DNA from: Aquabacterium sp.
GTDB lineage: Bacteria > Pseudomonadota > Gammaproteobacteria > Burkholderiales > Burkholderiaceae_C
DNA: 64,000 nucleotides
Reading direction: 5' to 3'
NCBI GenBank assembly: GCA_023266355.1
Contig: JAHFQM010000004.1
Span: 124,001-188,000 of the forward strand
Each line of letters opens with the position of its first letter. Positions within the stretch are counted from its first letter, which is position 1. The notes under the pieces were generated by a model. That model was not told the origin of the DNA. It saw nothing but the letters and a program-made list of their open reading frames with translations, and did no database searches. Shown here piece after piece: positions 18,303 to 26,541 of the stretch. A program made the translations under genes and the position numbers.

Positions 18303-19268
18303 ATGGCCCGCACACGCACCCTGAAGCTGCCTTTGCTGGCAGCCCTGGCGGCCGCCATCGGCTGGTCCGCCTTCACCTACCCGGCCATCGGGCAGCTCAC
18401 GTACGACCTGGCTTCCGCCGCCGAGTCGCGCCTCTACGGCCTGCACAAGGAGCGCGTGACCGTCGATGGCGTGCCCATGGTGTTTTACCGCTCCCAAGGC
18501 CAGAACACGGGCCAGCAAACAGGCGAGGCCATCCTGATGCTGCACGGCTTCAGCGCCGACAAGGACGTCTGGGCGCGGTTCGCGCGGCACTTCACCGACG
18601 GCCACCAGGTCATCGTCCCCGACCTGGCCGGACACGGTGAAACGGGCTACCAGCCCGATTGGAAGTACAGCATCCCCGCGCAAAGCGAGCGACTCGTCAA
18701 GCTGCTCGACCAGCTCGGCGTGCAACGCGTCCACGTGATCGGCAACTCCATGGGCGGTCACCTCGCCGCCTACTTCGCGCTGCACCACCCGGATCGCACC
18801 CTGTCGGCCGCGATGGTGGACCCGGCCGGCCTGCCCCAGCCGCATCCCAGCGAGATGGAGCGCATGCGCGCCGAAGGCCACAACCCCTTCCTCTTCGACA
18901 CCCGCGCCGGCTTCTACCGCTTCTACCCGATGACGATGGCGCAACCGCCCTTCATGCCGGGCTACGTGCTGGACGCCATCGCCGACCAGTACATCGCCCG
19001 CAAGGCCGCGCTCACGCAGATCTTCCAGGAGTCGCACCAGCCCACCGACGTCAGCACCCGCCTGGGCCAGTTGCGCGCGCCGGCGCTGATCGTCTGGGGC
19101 AAGCAAGACCGCCTGATCGACGTGAGTGCCGCCGCCATGTGGCAGGCCGCCCTGCCCAAGGCCCAGGTCGTGCTGCTCGATGGCATCGGCCACATGCCCA
19201 TGGTCGAGGCGCCCGCCGACACGGCCAAGCTGTACGCCGCGTTCATCGACCAGGCAGCCGCACGATGA
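18303..19268 (+). CDS. Alpha/beta hydrolase with N-terminal anchor
   Basis: A 321-residue alpha/beta-fold hydrolase. The oxyanion region is MLHGFSADKD, the nucleophile elbow is GNSMGGH near residue 150, and the acid (WGKQDRL) and the His (GIGHMPMVEAP) follow in order. An N-terminal hydrophobic stretch (LPLLAALAAAIGWSAFTY) suggests membrane anchoring or export. Its place after the Baeyer-Villiger enzyme suggests that it cleaves the ester or lactone product. The ATG at 18303 lies 6 bases after the SDR stop, and its own stop overlaps the next start (ATGA). Confidence 0.9.
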   Translation: MARTRTLKLPLLAALAAAIGWSAFTYPAIGQLTYDLASAAESRLYGLHKERVTVDGVPMVFYRSQGQNTGQQTGEAILMLHGFSADKDVWARFARHFTDGHQVIVPDLAGHGETGYQPDWKYSIPAQSERLVKLLDQLGVQRVHVIGNSMGGHLAAYFALHHPDRTLSAAMVDPAGLPQPHPSEMERMRAEGHNPFLFDTRAGFYRFYPMTMAQPPFMPGYVLDAIADQYIARKAALTQIFQESHQPTDVSTRLGQLRAPALIVWGKQDRLIDVSAAAMWQAALPKAQVVLLDGIGHMPMVEAPADTAKLYAAFIDQAAAR

Positions 19269-20059
19269 GCGCCACACCGCGCCCCGCCATCCTCATCACC
19301 GGTGCGGCGGCAGGCATCGGCCTGGCCGTGGCAGAACGCTTCGCACGCGCCGGCTGGTTCGTCGGCCTCTACGACCTGAACGGGGACGCCGTGCAAGCCC
19401 TGCGCCAGCGCCTGTGTGCCGACCATGGCATCGCAGGCCGGCTGGACGTGGCACAAGCCAGTGACTGGACGTTGGCGCTGCAAGGCTTCGCCCAGGCCTC
19501 GGGCGGCCGCCTCGACGTGCTGTTCAACAACGCCGGGGTGTCGGTCACCCTGCCCTTCGCGCAGGCCGAACTGGCGCGCCACCACCTCGTCGTCGATGTG
19601 AACCTCAAGGGCGTGATGAACGGCTGCCATGCGGCGCATGCGCTGCTGCGGGCCACGCCGGGCAGCCGCGTCATCAACATGTGCTCGGCCTCTGCCCTGC
19701 ATGGCCAGCCCGAGTTGGCCAGCTACTCGGCCACGAAAGCCGCTGTGCGGGGCCTGACCGAAGCGCTGGACATCGAATGGCGCGGCCAGGGCATCCGCGT
19801 GGTGGACGTGCTACCGCTGTTCGTGGACACGGCCATGGTCCGCAACGACGTCAGCCGCATGAAGACGGTGAAGATGCTGGGCGTGCGCCTGAGCGCCGAC
19901 GACGTCGCGCACACCGTGTGGGACCTCGCCCGCCGCGACCCGCGCCGCCTGCCCGTGCACACGCACGTGGGCCTGCAGACGAAGTTCTTCGCGCTGCTCT
20001 CCAAGCTGTCACCGGGTTGGGTGAACCACTGGGTGACGGCGAAGATGGCGGGTTACTGA
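19265..20059 (+). CDS. SDR family oxidoreductase
   Basis: A 264-residue SDR with TGAAAGIG (cofactor binding), LFNNAGVS, the catalytic Ser in NMCSASALHG and YSATK. Its ATG overlaps the hydrolase stop codon by four bases, so it is translationally coupled. It probably oxidises the alcohol released by ester hydrolysis or reduces an intermediate. The last 7 bases overlap the convergent MAPEG gene. Confidence 0.9.
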   Translation: MSATPRPAILITGAAAGIGLAVAERFARAGWFVGLYDLNGDAVQALRQRLCADHGIAGRLDVAQASDWTLALQGFAQASGGRLDVLFNNAGVSVTLPFAQAELARHHLVVDVNLKGVMNGCHAAHALLRATPGSRVINMCSASALHGQPELASYSATKAAVRGLTEALDIEWRGQGIRVVDVLPLFVDTAMVRNDVSRMKTVKMLGVRLSADDVAHTVWDLARRDPRRLPVHTHVGLQTKFFALLSKLSPGWVNHWVTAKMAGY

Positions 20060-20451
20060 GCCAGCGTCGTGCCCAGCAGGTAGAGCGACGAGCCCACCAG
20101 GCAGGTGAAGGTCAGCGCCATCCCGGCAATGCGGAACTGGAAGCGCTCGGCCGTCTGGCTGACACCGTAGGCGTGCAGGCCACGCCCCAGCAGCAGGCAC
20201 AGGCACAGCGCGTGCATCAGCCAGGGCGCGGGCCCGCGTGACTCGACCAGGGCCAGCATGACCAGGCCCAGCGGCACGTACTCCGCGCAGTTGGCGTGCA
20301 CGCGCATGGCGCGTTTCATCTCGGGGTGGTCCTTGTCGCCGATGGCGATCTGCAGGCGCCGGCGCGTGCCGATGGTGCGCACGCTCAGGTACACGAAGAG
20401 CAGCGCCAGCAAGGCGGCGTACGGGGGCAAGATCGTCGGCAGGGTGCTCAT
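20053..20451 (-). CDS. MAPEG family membrane protein
   Basis: A 132-residue four-helix membrane protein of the MAPEG family (membrane-associated eicosanoid/glutathione metabolism proteins). RMQIAIGD-like RRLQIAIGDKDHPEMKRAMRVHANCAEYVPL carries the conserved ERxxxAHxNxxE-like motif in the form MKRAMRVHANCAEY. The ATG at 20451 has GGAG 8 bases upstream and is preferred over one 24 bases earlier. It lies downstream of the HD-domain gene and gshA on the same strand. The shared glutathione theme with gshA is suggestive only. Confidence 0.85.
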   Translation of the reverse strand: MSTLPTILPPYAALLALLFVYLSVRTIGTRRRLQIAIGDKDHPEMKRAMRVHANCAEYVPLGLVMLALVESRGPAPWLMHALCLCLLLGRGLHAYGVSQTAERFQFRIAGMALTFTCLVGSSLYLLGTTLAQ

Positions 20452-20520
20452 GTCGGGCTCCGGGAACAAGGGCAAGGTGGTCGGCCAAGAGGTCAGCCAA
20501 GAGGTCGACCAAGAGGCGGA

Positions 20521-21153
20521 TCAGGCCTGGGCCCCATCCTTCGTCCCAGCCTCCATCGCCGCCTTGTACACCGACTGCTTCGGTGCGGCCATCACCCGGC
20601 GCAGCAGGGGCTCGAACTCGCTCAGGGGCAGCATCTCGGCGGCGGGGTCGAAGGCCGGGTTGTCATAGCGTTCGATGAACTCGGCCGTGCGCTCGAAGTG
20701 CGGGTGGCCGCGGAACTGCTCGCGCATGTCGCGGTCCAGGCCGATGTGGTGGAAGAAGTTGTGGCCCTGGAAGATGCCGTGGTGCTGCACCATCCAGAGG
20801 TTGGCCTCGCTCACGAAGGGCTTGAGGATGGCCGCGGCGATGTCCGGGTGGTTGTAGCTGCCCAGGGTGTCGCCGATGTCGTGCAGCAGGGCGCAGACCA
20901 CGTACTCCTCGTCGCGGCCATCGCGCAAGGCCAGGGTGGCCGACTGGCGGCAGTGGCTGAGCCGGTCGATGGGGAAGCCGCCGAAATCGCCATCCAGCAA
21001 GCGCAGGTGGGCCAGCACGCGGTCGGGCAGCGTGCGCGCCATCTGCATGGCTTCGGGCAGGATGACACCCCAGTCTTCGCGGGTGCTGTCTTCCATGCGG
21101 GTGAAGGTGGCGCGAGCGTTCAAGGCGGTCTCCAGCGGTGGCGGAAAACCCAT
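20521..21153 (-). CDS. HD-domain phosphohydrolase-like protein
   Basis: A 210-residue protein with an HD metal-binding core: HCRQSATLALRDGRDEEYVVCALLHDIGD, then QHHGIFQGHNFFHH. This resembles small HD-domain oxygenases/hydrolases such as PhnZ- and MIOX-like proteins. A specific substrate cannot be assigned. The ATG at 21153 has GAGGG about 10 bases upstream; one at 21096 is an alternative. It is followed by the MAPEG gene and preceded by the YidB-like gene on the same strand. Confidence 0.82.
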   Translation of the reverse strand: MGFPPPLETALNARATFTRMEDSTREDWGVILPEAMQMARTLPDRVLAHLRLLDGDFGGFPIDRLSHCRQSATLALRDGRDEEYVVCALLHDIGDTLGSYNHPDIAAAILKPFVSEANLWMVQHHGIFQGHNFFHHIGLDRDMREQFRGHPHFERTAEFIERYDNPAFDPAAEMLPLSEFEPLLRRVMAAPKQSVYKAAMEAGTKDGAQA

Positions 21154-21180
21154 GTTAGCGCGGCCCTCAGGCCTGCGAAC

Positions 21181-21624
21181 TCAACCCTGACCGAGGAACT
21201 TCCCCAACAAGCCACCCAGTGCGCCTTGCAAGGCATCGGGCTGCAGCGCGGCAGCTTCAGGCACCTGGCCTTGTGGCGTCAGGTGGTCCACCGCCTGCGG
21301 CAGCCACTGGGCCAGCTGCCCGGTCAGCTCTTGCGGGTTCAGGCCCACTTGCTGGGCCAGGCCCTGCAGCTTCTCGCTGCCCAGGACGGCGGAGAGCTGC
21401 TCGGCGGAAATCGGCAGGTTCTGGCCCGTGCCCACCCAGGAGGCCACGACCTGGCCCAGGCCCTGCTGCTCGAAGGTCTGGATGAGGCCTTGCAGGCCGC
21501 CGTGCTGCGGGTCGGTCAGCAACTGCGTGACCACGCCCATCAGGCCACCGGCTTGACCGCCGTTGCCGCCACCGGCGTTGAGTGCGCCAGCCACTTGGCC
21601 GACCAGGGAATCGAACAGGCTCAT
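21181..21624 (-). CDS. YidB-like DUF937 protein
   Basis: A 147-residue protein of the YidB/DUF937 family, starting MSLFDSLVGQVAGAL and continuing with a Gly/Gln-rich part (GLQGLIQTFEQQGLGQVVASWVGTGQN) and ISAEQLSAVLGSEKLQGLAQQ. The function is unknown. The ATG at 21624 has AAGGAG at 7-base spacing. It stands between gshA and the HD-domain gene on the same strand. Confidence 0.85.
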   Translation of the reverse strand: MSLFDSLVGQVAGALNAGGGNGGQAGGLMGVVTQLLTDPQHGGLQGLIQTFEQQGLGQVVASWVGTGQNLPISAEQLSAVLGSEKLQGLAQQVGLNPQELTGQLAQWLPQAVDHLTPQGQVPEAAALQPDALQGALGGLLGKFLGQG

Positions 21625-21722
21625 GTCGTGCTCCTTGCGATGGACACCGTTGTACCAGTGCCGTTTGTAGGGCATGTGACGCGCCCGCGCCATCCCGCAC
21701 TTGCCAGCGATGAAGGCGGCCT

Positions 21723-21754
21723 CAACGTGCGCAACGTGCGCAACGTGCGCAACG
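21723..21754. repeat. Short 9-bp tandem repeat
   Basis: Three full copies and a partial one of CAACGTGCG in the gap between the gshA stop and the YidB-like gene. The rest of that 142-base gap shows no gene. Confidence 0.7.
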
Positions 21755-21766
21755 GGCTCAATGGCC

Positions 21767-23320
21767 TCAGGGCTGCAAGCTGGCCGGGTCCAGGTAGTGC
21801 TGGCGGTAGCGCTCGAAGGGCAGTGCGCCAGGCAGGGCGTCGGCCTGTTCGATGTCGCGCTGGGCCGCCAGAGAGTCCTGCACCTGTCGGGCCATCTCGG
21901 CCAGCATCGCTGCAGGCGAGGGCTCGGCCAGCAGTTCGGCGCGCACCCGCTCGGACGCGCTCAGGCCGTAGGCGGCATGCTCGCCCTGGTGCTGCGCGCG
22001 CATGGCCGCCAGAACACGCGCCGAGGGCAGGCGCTCAGGCTGGCGCAAGGCCTCGCGGGCCTGGGCCCAGCTGTGCGCGAAGGCCTCGCCACCGTGGGCA
22101 CGGTCCAGCGCCTCGGCCACGGGCTGCGCCAGCGCCATCACCTCGTCGGCCCAATCGGCCAGCGCCACGGCACGGCCACCGCGCTGCAGCGTCAGCCCCG
22201 GCTCGCGGCCACGGGCGGCCACCAGGCGCTGGTTGTCGGCCATCTCGCGGACCTCTTCGGGGTTGTCCGGCGGGCTGCCGCTGAGCATGGCCCACAGCAA
22301 GAAGGTGTCGAGCACGCGCAGGGTGTGCGCGTCGATGCCCACGCCCAGCTCGGGCTGCAGGTCCATGCAGCGCACCTCGACGTACTCCACGCCACGCTCG
22401 CGCAGCGCGTGCAGAGGGCGCTCGCCACGCTGGGTCACACGCTTGGGGCGGATGGTGCTGTAGAACTCGTTTTCGATCTGCAGCAGGCTGGTGCCCAGCT
22501 GGCGGTAGCCGCCCTGCCCGTCCTGGATGCCCATGGCCTCGTACGGCCCGTAAGGCTGCACCAGCGCCTCGTGCAGCGAGCGCGCATAGCCTTCCAGGTC
22601 GTTGTAGCTCACGCTGAGCCGGGACTGCGCATCGCTCTGGTAACCCAGGCGGCCCATCCGCAGCGAGGTGGCGTGCGGCAGGTGCAGGGTGTGATCGCCC
22701 AGAGGCTGCAGGCCGTGGTCCAGGCCTTGCGCAAAGCCCTGCGTGACGGCCGGCGAAGCACCGAACAGCATCAGCAGGAGGAAGCCGTGGCGGCGGAAAT
22801 TGCGGATCAGCGCGAAGTAGTCTTCGGTGGTCGCACCGGCCAGCGACCAGTTGTAGTGGATGCCCGAGATGGTCTGCATGCGCGCGCCATAGCGGTGCAC
22901 CAGGCCGTTGCGGTACACGCGCTTGGCCAGGCCCACGTTGGAAGGCCCGTACCAGCCCACCGGGATGTCGGCATCGGCAGGCAGGTCGCCGGGCATGGAG
23001 CAGGCCCAGATGCGCTCGTTGCCCGCTTGCTGGGCCAGGTGCTGCAGCACGAAGCGGTGGACGTCGCGCAGCTCGGCCAGGCAATCGCCGATGCCCGCGT
23101 GCACGCCGGTGACCAGCTCCAGCTGGGACTCGCTGAAGTCCGTGGTGATGTGCGGGTGGGTCAGGGCCGAGCCCAGCCCCTCCGGGTGGGCCGTGCGCGA
23201 CAGCACACCGTCCGGCCCCACACGCAAACCTTCCTTCTCGATGCCGCGGCGCATGCCTTGCAGGCCGGCCAGGCCCAGGCGCTGGAGTCGGTCGGTCAAA
23301 GTGCTCAAGGCGTTCTCCAC
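21767..23320 (-). CDS. gshA: Glutamate-cysteine ligase GshA
   Basis: A 517-residue enzyme of the E. coli GshA type (E. coli is 518 residues), making gamma-glutamylcysteine, the first step of glutathione synthesis. Diagnostic segments are GIEKEGLRV, TTDFSESQLELVT, RYGARMQTISGIHYNWS, LGYQSDAQSRLSVSYNDLEGY and EYVEVRCMDLQPE. The GTG at 23320 (VENALSTLTDRL) gives the family length; the frame stays open further but without conserved sequence, and no strong ribosome-binding site is seen. It is divergent from amiE with a 223-base control gap. Confidence 0.93.
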   Translation of the reverse strand: MENALSTLTDRLQRLGLAGLQGMRRGIEKEGLRVGPDGVLSRTAHPEGLGSALTHPHITTDFSESQLELVTGVHAGIGDCLAELRDVHRFVLQHLAQQAGNERIWACSMPGDLPADADIPVGWYGPSNVGLAKRVYRNGLVHRYGARMQTISGIHYNWSLAGATTEDYFALIRNFRRHGFLLLMLFGASPAVTQGFAQGLDHGLQPLGDHTLHLPHATSLRMGRLGYQSDAQSRLSVSYNDLEGYARSLHEALVQPYGPYEAMGIQDGQGGYRQLGTSLLQIENEFYSTIRPKRVTQRGERPLHALRERGVEYVEVRCMDLQPELGVGIDAHTLRVLDTFLLWAMLSGSPPDNPEEVREMADNQRLVAARGREPGLTLQRGGRAVALADWADEVMALAQPVAEALDRAHGGEAFAHSWAQAREALRQPERLPSARVLAAMRAQHQGEHAAYGLSASERVRAELLAEPSPAAMLAEMARQVQDSLAAQRDIEQADALPGALPFERYRQHYLDPASLQP

Positions 23321-23543
23321 GGAAACAGGATGGTGGGGACAGGGGCGACAGCTGGCACCACAAGGGGGCACGGCGGACCCGGATTGTGCGCCATGCCCGG
23401 CGACACCGTGATGGCGCCAGCGCAAAGCCTTCCACCTGCGTCAAACAACGTATTGAGCACCAGCACGCGGCTTCGAACAATGGCAGGCGTTGCTTTCCCC
23501 ACCGCCCCATCCGCCACCGTTCCATCCCTCACAGGAGATCCCC

Positions 23544-24584
23544 ATGCTGCACGGCGACATTTCCAGCAGTGACGACACCGTCGGTGTCGCGGTCGTGAAC
23601 TACAAGATGCCGCGCCTGCACACGCAGGCCGAGGTGATGGCCAACGCGCGCCAGATCAGCGAGATGGTCCAGGGCATGAAACTGGGCCTGCCCGGCCTGG
23701 ACCTCGTCATTTTCCCGGAGTACAGCACCCACGGCATCATGTACGACAAGCAGGAGATGATGGACACGGCCGTGACCATCCCCGGCGATGTCACCGAGGT
23801 CTTCGCCGACGCCTGCCGCAAGGCCAAGGTCTGGGGCGTGTTCTCGCTGACCGGCGAGCGCCACGAGGCCCACCCGGACAAGGTGCCCTACAACACGCTC
23901 ATCCTGATGAACGACCAGGGCGAGATCGTCCAGAAGTACCGCAAGATCATGCCTTGGACGCCCATCGAGGGCTGGTACCCGGGCCATGAAACCTATGTGT
24001 CCGACGGCCCCAAAGGCCTGAAGGTCAGCCTCATCATCTGCGACGACGGCAACTACCCCGAGATCTGGCGCGACTGCGCCATGAAGGGCGCCGAGCTCAT
24101 CGTGCGCTGCCAGGGCTACATGTACCCCGCCAAAGAGCAGCAGGTGCTCATGGCCAAAGCCATGGCCTGGGCCAACAACAGCTATGTGGCCGTGGCCAAC
24201 GCGGCCGGCTTCGACGGCGTCTACAGCTACTTCGGCCACAGCGCCATCGTCGGTTTCGACGGCCGCACCTTGGGCGAATGCGGCGAAGAGGACCACGGCA
24301 TCCAGTACGCGCAGCTCAGCAAGCGCCTGATCCGCGACGCGCGCAACACCGGGCAATCGCAGAACCACCTCTTCAAGCTGCTGCACCGCGGCTACACCGG
24401 CGTGCTCAACTCCGGCGAAGGCGACAAGGGCGTGGCCGAGTGCCCCTTCAGCTTCTACCGCGAGTGGGTCACCGACCCGCTGGGCACGCAGCGCAAGGTC
24501 GAGGCCCTCACACGCCCGACCATCGGCACGGCGCAATGCCCCATCGAGGGCATCCCCAACGAGGCGCGCCTGCGCTCAGAGTGA
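23544..24584 (+). CDS. amiE: Aliphatic amidase AmiE
   Basis: A 346-residue nitrilase-superfamily amidase, the exact length of the Pseudomonas enzyme, hydrolysing short aliphatic amides (acetamide, propionamide) to acid and ammonia. The catalytic triad falls at the same positions: Glu59 (FPEYSTHG), Lys134 (KYRKIMPW) and Cys166 ([11 protein letters not shown]). The ATG at 23544 follows ACAGGAG. No amiC/amiR regulators are adjacent. It lies 8 kb from the amide transporter/formamidase operon and could use the same imported amides. The last 9 bases overlap the convergent glycosyltransferase gene. Confidence 0.95.
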   Translation: MLHGDISSSDDTVGVAVVNYKMPRLHTQAEVMANARQISEMVQGMKLGLPGLDLVIFPEYSTHGIMYDKQEMMDTAVTIPGDVTEVFADACRKAKVWGVFSLTGERHEAHPDKVPYNTLILMNDQGEIVQKYRKIMPWTPIEGWYPGHETYVSDGPKGLKVSLIICDDGNYPEIWRDCAMKGAELIVRCQGYMYPAKEQQVLMAKAMAWANNSYVAVANAAGFDGVYSYFGHSAIVGFDGRTLGECGEEDHGIQYAQLSKRLIRDARNTGQSQNHLFKLLHRGYTGVLNSGEGDKGVAECPFSFYREWVTDPLGTQRKVEALTRPTIGTAQCPIEGIPNEARLRSE

Positions 24585-25838
24585 ACCTCGCACCGGCGAC
24601 ACCGACCGGGGCGCTGCGCCGATCCGCTCAGGGCGGCGGCGCATGCCGAACACCTCCATCGCCTCGATGAAGGATTCGGCCGTGCGGTCGATCAGGAAGC
24701 GCTGCAGGAAGCACTGGCGCGCGTTGACGCGCATCTGCGCCCACTGCTCGGGCGGCGTGGCCAGCCAGCGCGTCAGCAGGCGCTCGGTGCCGGCGTGGGT
24801 GTCCTGCTCGACCAGGCCGCCTTGCGACTGCTGGATCTCGCGCCAGATGTTGACCTGGTTGCTGATGAGCACCGGCACGCTGCAGGCCATGGCTTCGGCC
24901 ACGGCGATGCCGAAGTTTTCCTGGTGCGAGGGCAGGATGAAGGCATCGCTCGCGCGGAAGGCCCCCCACTTGACGTCGCCCGAAATCATGCCTGTCCAGG
25001 TGGTGACGTCGTCCAGGCCCAACTCGCGGTTGAGCTTGCGCATCTCCTGGCCGTAAGCGTGCTCGGCCGGGCCGGCCATGACGATGCGCACATCGCGCAG
25101 CAACTCGGGCTGACACGCGCGCAAGCTGGCGAAGGCCTTGAACAGCAGGTCCGGGCCCTTCTTCTCGTGCACGCGGCCCAGGAACAGCAGCAGGCGCTTG
25201 CCTTGCAGGTCCGGGAAGGCTTGCAGGAAGGCCTCGCGCTGGCGCACCTCGTGCTCGGGCGGGGCGCTGGTGCCGTAGCTGACGACGAACTCGTCGCACT
25301 TGTAGAGCCAGAAGGACTGGCGCGCCAGGCGGCGTTCGTCCTCGCAGGTGAACATCACGGCGGCGGCGTCGCGCAGCACGCGGTACTCGGCCCAGGGCCA
25401 GAACAGCCACTTCTTCAGGTGCTTGAGCGGGTAGGTGCGCTTGAACCAGGGGTCCAGCATGCCGTGCGTGAAGACGAAGTACGGCGTTTTCGTGCCGGCC
25501 AGAGCGCGCCAGGTGCCGAAGGCGTGGTACTGCCAGATGCCGTTGACGATGACGGCGTCGTATTCATGGGCGTGGGCGCGCAACCAGGGCACCCAGCGTG
25601 GGCTGTAGCGCCAGTTGCCCACCAGGGTCGGCCCGACGGCGTGGCAGGGGATGGGGCAGTCCTTGACCCAGGGGTCGTCGGGGCTGTCCAGCGTCAGCAC
25701 CTCGACCTGGTGGCCTTGCTGCTGGTTGACCGCCGACAGTTGCTTGAGCCCTTCGATGGGTCCGCCCCCTTTGGGGTTGACCGAAGCGATGCAATGCAGA
25801 ATCCTGAAACCCATGGAAGACCTGATTTCCTGTGTCAT
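24576..25838 (-). CDS. Glycosyltransferase family 4
   Basis: A 420-residue GT-B fold glycosyltransferase. An N-terminal [12 protein letters not shown] motif binds the acceptor side, and the donor-binding C-terminal half contains [20 protein letters not shown] and the ExFGxxxxEA-type motif [18 protein letters not shown]. It would transfer a sugar in surface polysaccharide or glycolipid synthesis; the sugar is not predictable. The ATG at 25838 overlaps the upstream gene's stop (ATGA), so it is translationally coupled to the small membrane protein; a second ATG at 25814 is possible. Confidence 0.9.
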   Translation of the reverse strand: MTQEIRSSMGFRILHCIASVNPKGGGPIEGLKQLSAVNQQQGHQVEVLTLDSPDDPWVKDCPIPCHAVGPTLVGNWRYSPRWVPWLRAHAHEYDAVIVNGIWQYHAFGTWRALAGTKTPYFVFTHGMLDPWFKRTYPLKHLKKWLFWPWAEYRVLRDAAAVMFTCEDERRLARQSFWLYKCDEFVVSYGTSAPPEHEVRQREAFLQAFPDLQGKRLLLFLGRVHEKKGPDLLFKAFASLRACQPELLRDVRIVMAGPAEHAYGQEMRKLNRELGLDDVTTWTGMISGDVKWGAFRASDAFILPSHQENFGIAVAEAMACSVPVLISNQVNIWREIQQSQGGLVEQDTHAGTERLLTRWLATPPEQWAQMRVNARQCFLQRFLIDRTAESFIEAMEVFGMRRRPERIGAAPRSVSPVRGSL

Positions 25839-26449
25839 GCGTGCGCCTGCTGCGGGGCCTGTCCATCGGGCGTCGCTGTGGCGGCGTCCACTTGCTCTCG
25901 GTAGGCCGCCCGCGCGTACACACGGCGCGCGCAGTCGGGACAGACCTTGGGCAGCACCTCGGCGCCACCCAGTTCGCTCAGGTAAACCGCAGGCGTGCGC
26001 CAGTGCCCGTCTTCACCGCACAGTTTGTCGCACTGCATGCAGTGGGGCACTTCGCCGGTGAAAGCCCGCAGGCGCAAGGCCACCGCGGCGCGGCGCTCTT
26101 GCACGAAACGGATGGCCATGACCGCCAGCAGGAAGCAGCACAGGCGGTTGAAAGCGTTGATGGCCAGGATCCAGTCCTGGCTGTAGGTGTGGCCCGACCA
26201 TTGGTCAGCACAGGCCCAGGCCACCGCAGCCAGCGCTGACACGATCACGCCAGCGCGCACGCCCAGGTAGTGCGTGCTCAGCGCCACGGGGATGGTGTAG
26301 AGCAGGAAGACCGACACCTCGTAACCCGTGACCGCGTCCAGCACGGCCACGATGGCGAGCAAGGCCAGCACCGCGCCCCAGCGGCTCAGCGTGCGCGGCT
26401 CAGGGGCTGGAACGCCGGGAGCCTCCGGCAGGTGTGCGTGCAGCGACAT
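25835..26449 (-). CDS. Integral membrane protein with C-terminal cysteine motif
   Basis: A 204-residue protein not assigned to a named family. An N-terminal half with about four hydrophobic helices (WGAVLALLAIVAVLDAVTG onward) is followed by a soluble tail with four cysteines in CMQC and CPDC, plus one in KLCGED, probably a zinc ribbon. The membrane part resembles sensor domains of some GGDEF proteins and kinases, but no output domain is present. The ATG at 26449 is preferred: an upstream one at 26515 lies inside a strong inverted repeat. It is coupled by ATGA overlap to the glycosyltransferase. Confidence 0.7.
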   Translation of the reverse strand: MSLHAHLPEAPGVPAPEPRTLSRWGAVLALLAIVAVLDAVTGYEVSVFLLYTIPVALSTHYLGVRAGVIVSALAAVAWACADQWSGHTYSQDWILAINAFNRLCCFLLAVMAIRFVQERRAAVALRLRAFTGEVPHCMQCDKLCGEDGHWRTPAVYLSELGGAEVLPKVCPDCARRVYARAAYREQVDAATATPDGQAPQQAHA

Positions 26450-26511
26450 GGTCCGATTCACCAAGAACAAGCCGGCATGCTGCGCTTGGCGCGTGGCATG
26501 GTGCCCACGCA

Positions 26512-26533
26512 GCATGATCCGAATGGATCATGC
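26512..26533. terminator. Perfect inverted repeat downstream of the DUF2804 gene
   Basis: GCATGATCC-GAAT-GGATCATGC, a 9-bp perfect stem with a 4-base loop, 9 bases beyond the DUF2804 stop and upstream of the membrane-protein gene, both on the minus strand. It may be a terminator lacking a clear T-run, or an operator for the downstream pair. Confidence 0.5.
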
Positions 26534-26541
26534 CTCAGGCC

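Noticed and set aside
21723-21754. Functional iteron or regulatory array
   Set aside because: Only three and a half copies of 9 bp, not palindromic and beside no replication or regulatory gene; probably a simple tandem duplication.
23544-24584. Nitrilase or formamidase AmiF
   Set aside because: The 346-residue length and the triad at 59/134/166 match aliphatic amidase AmiE.
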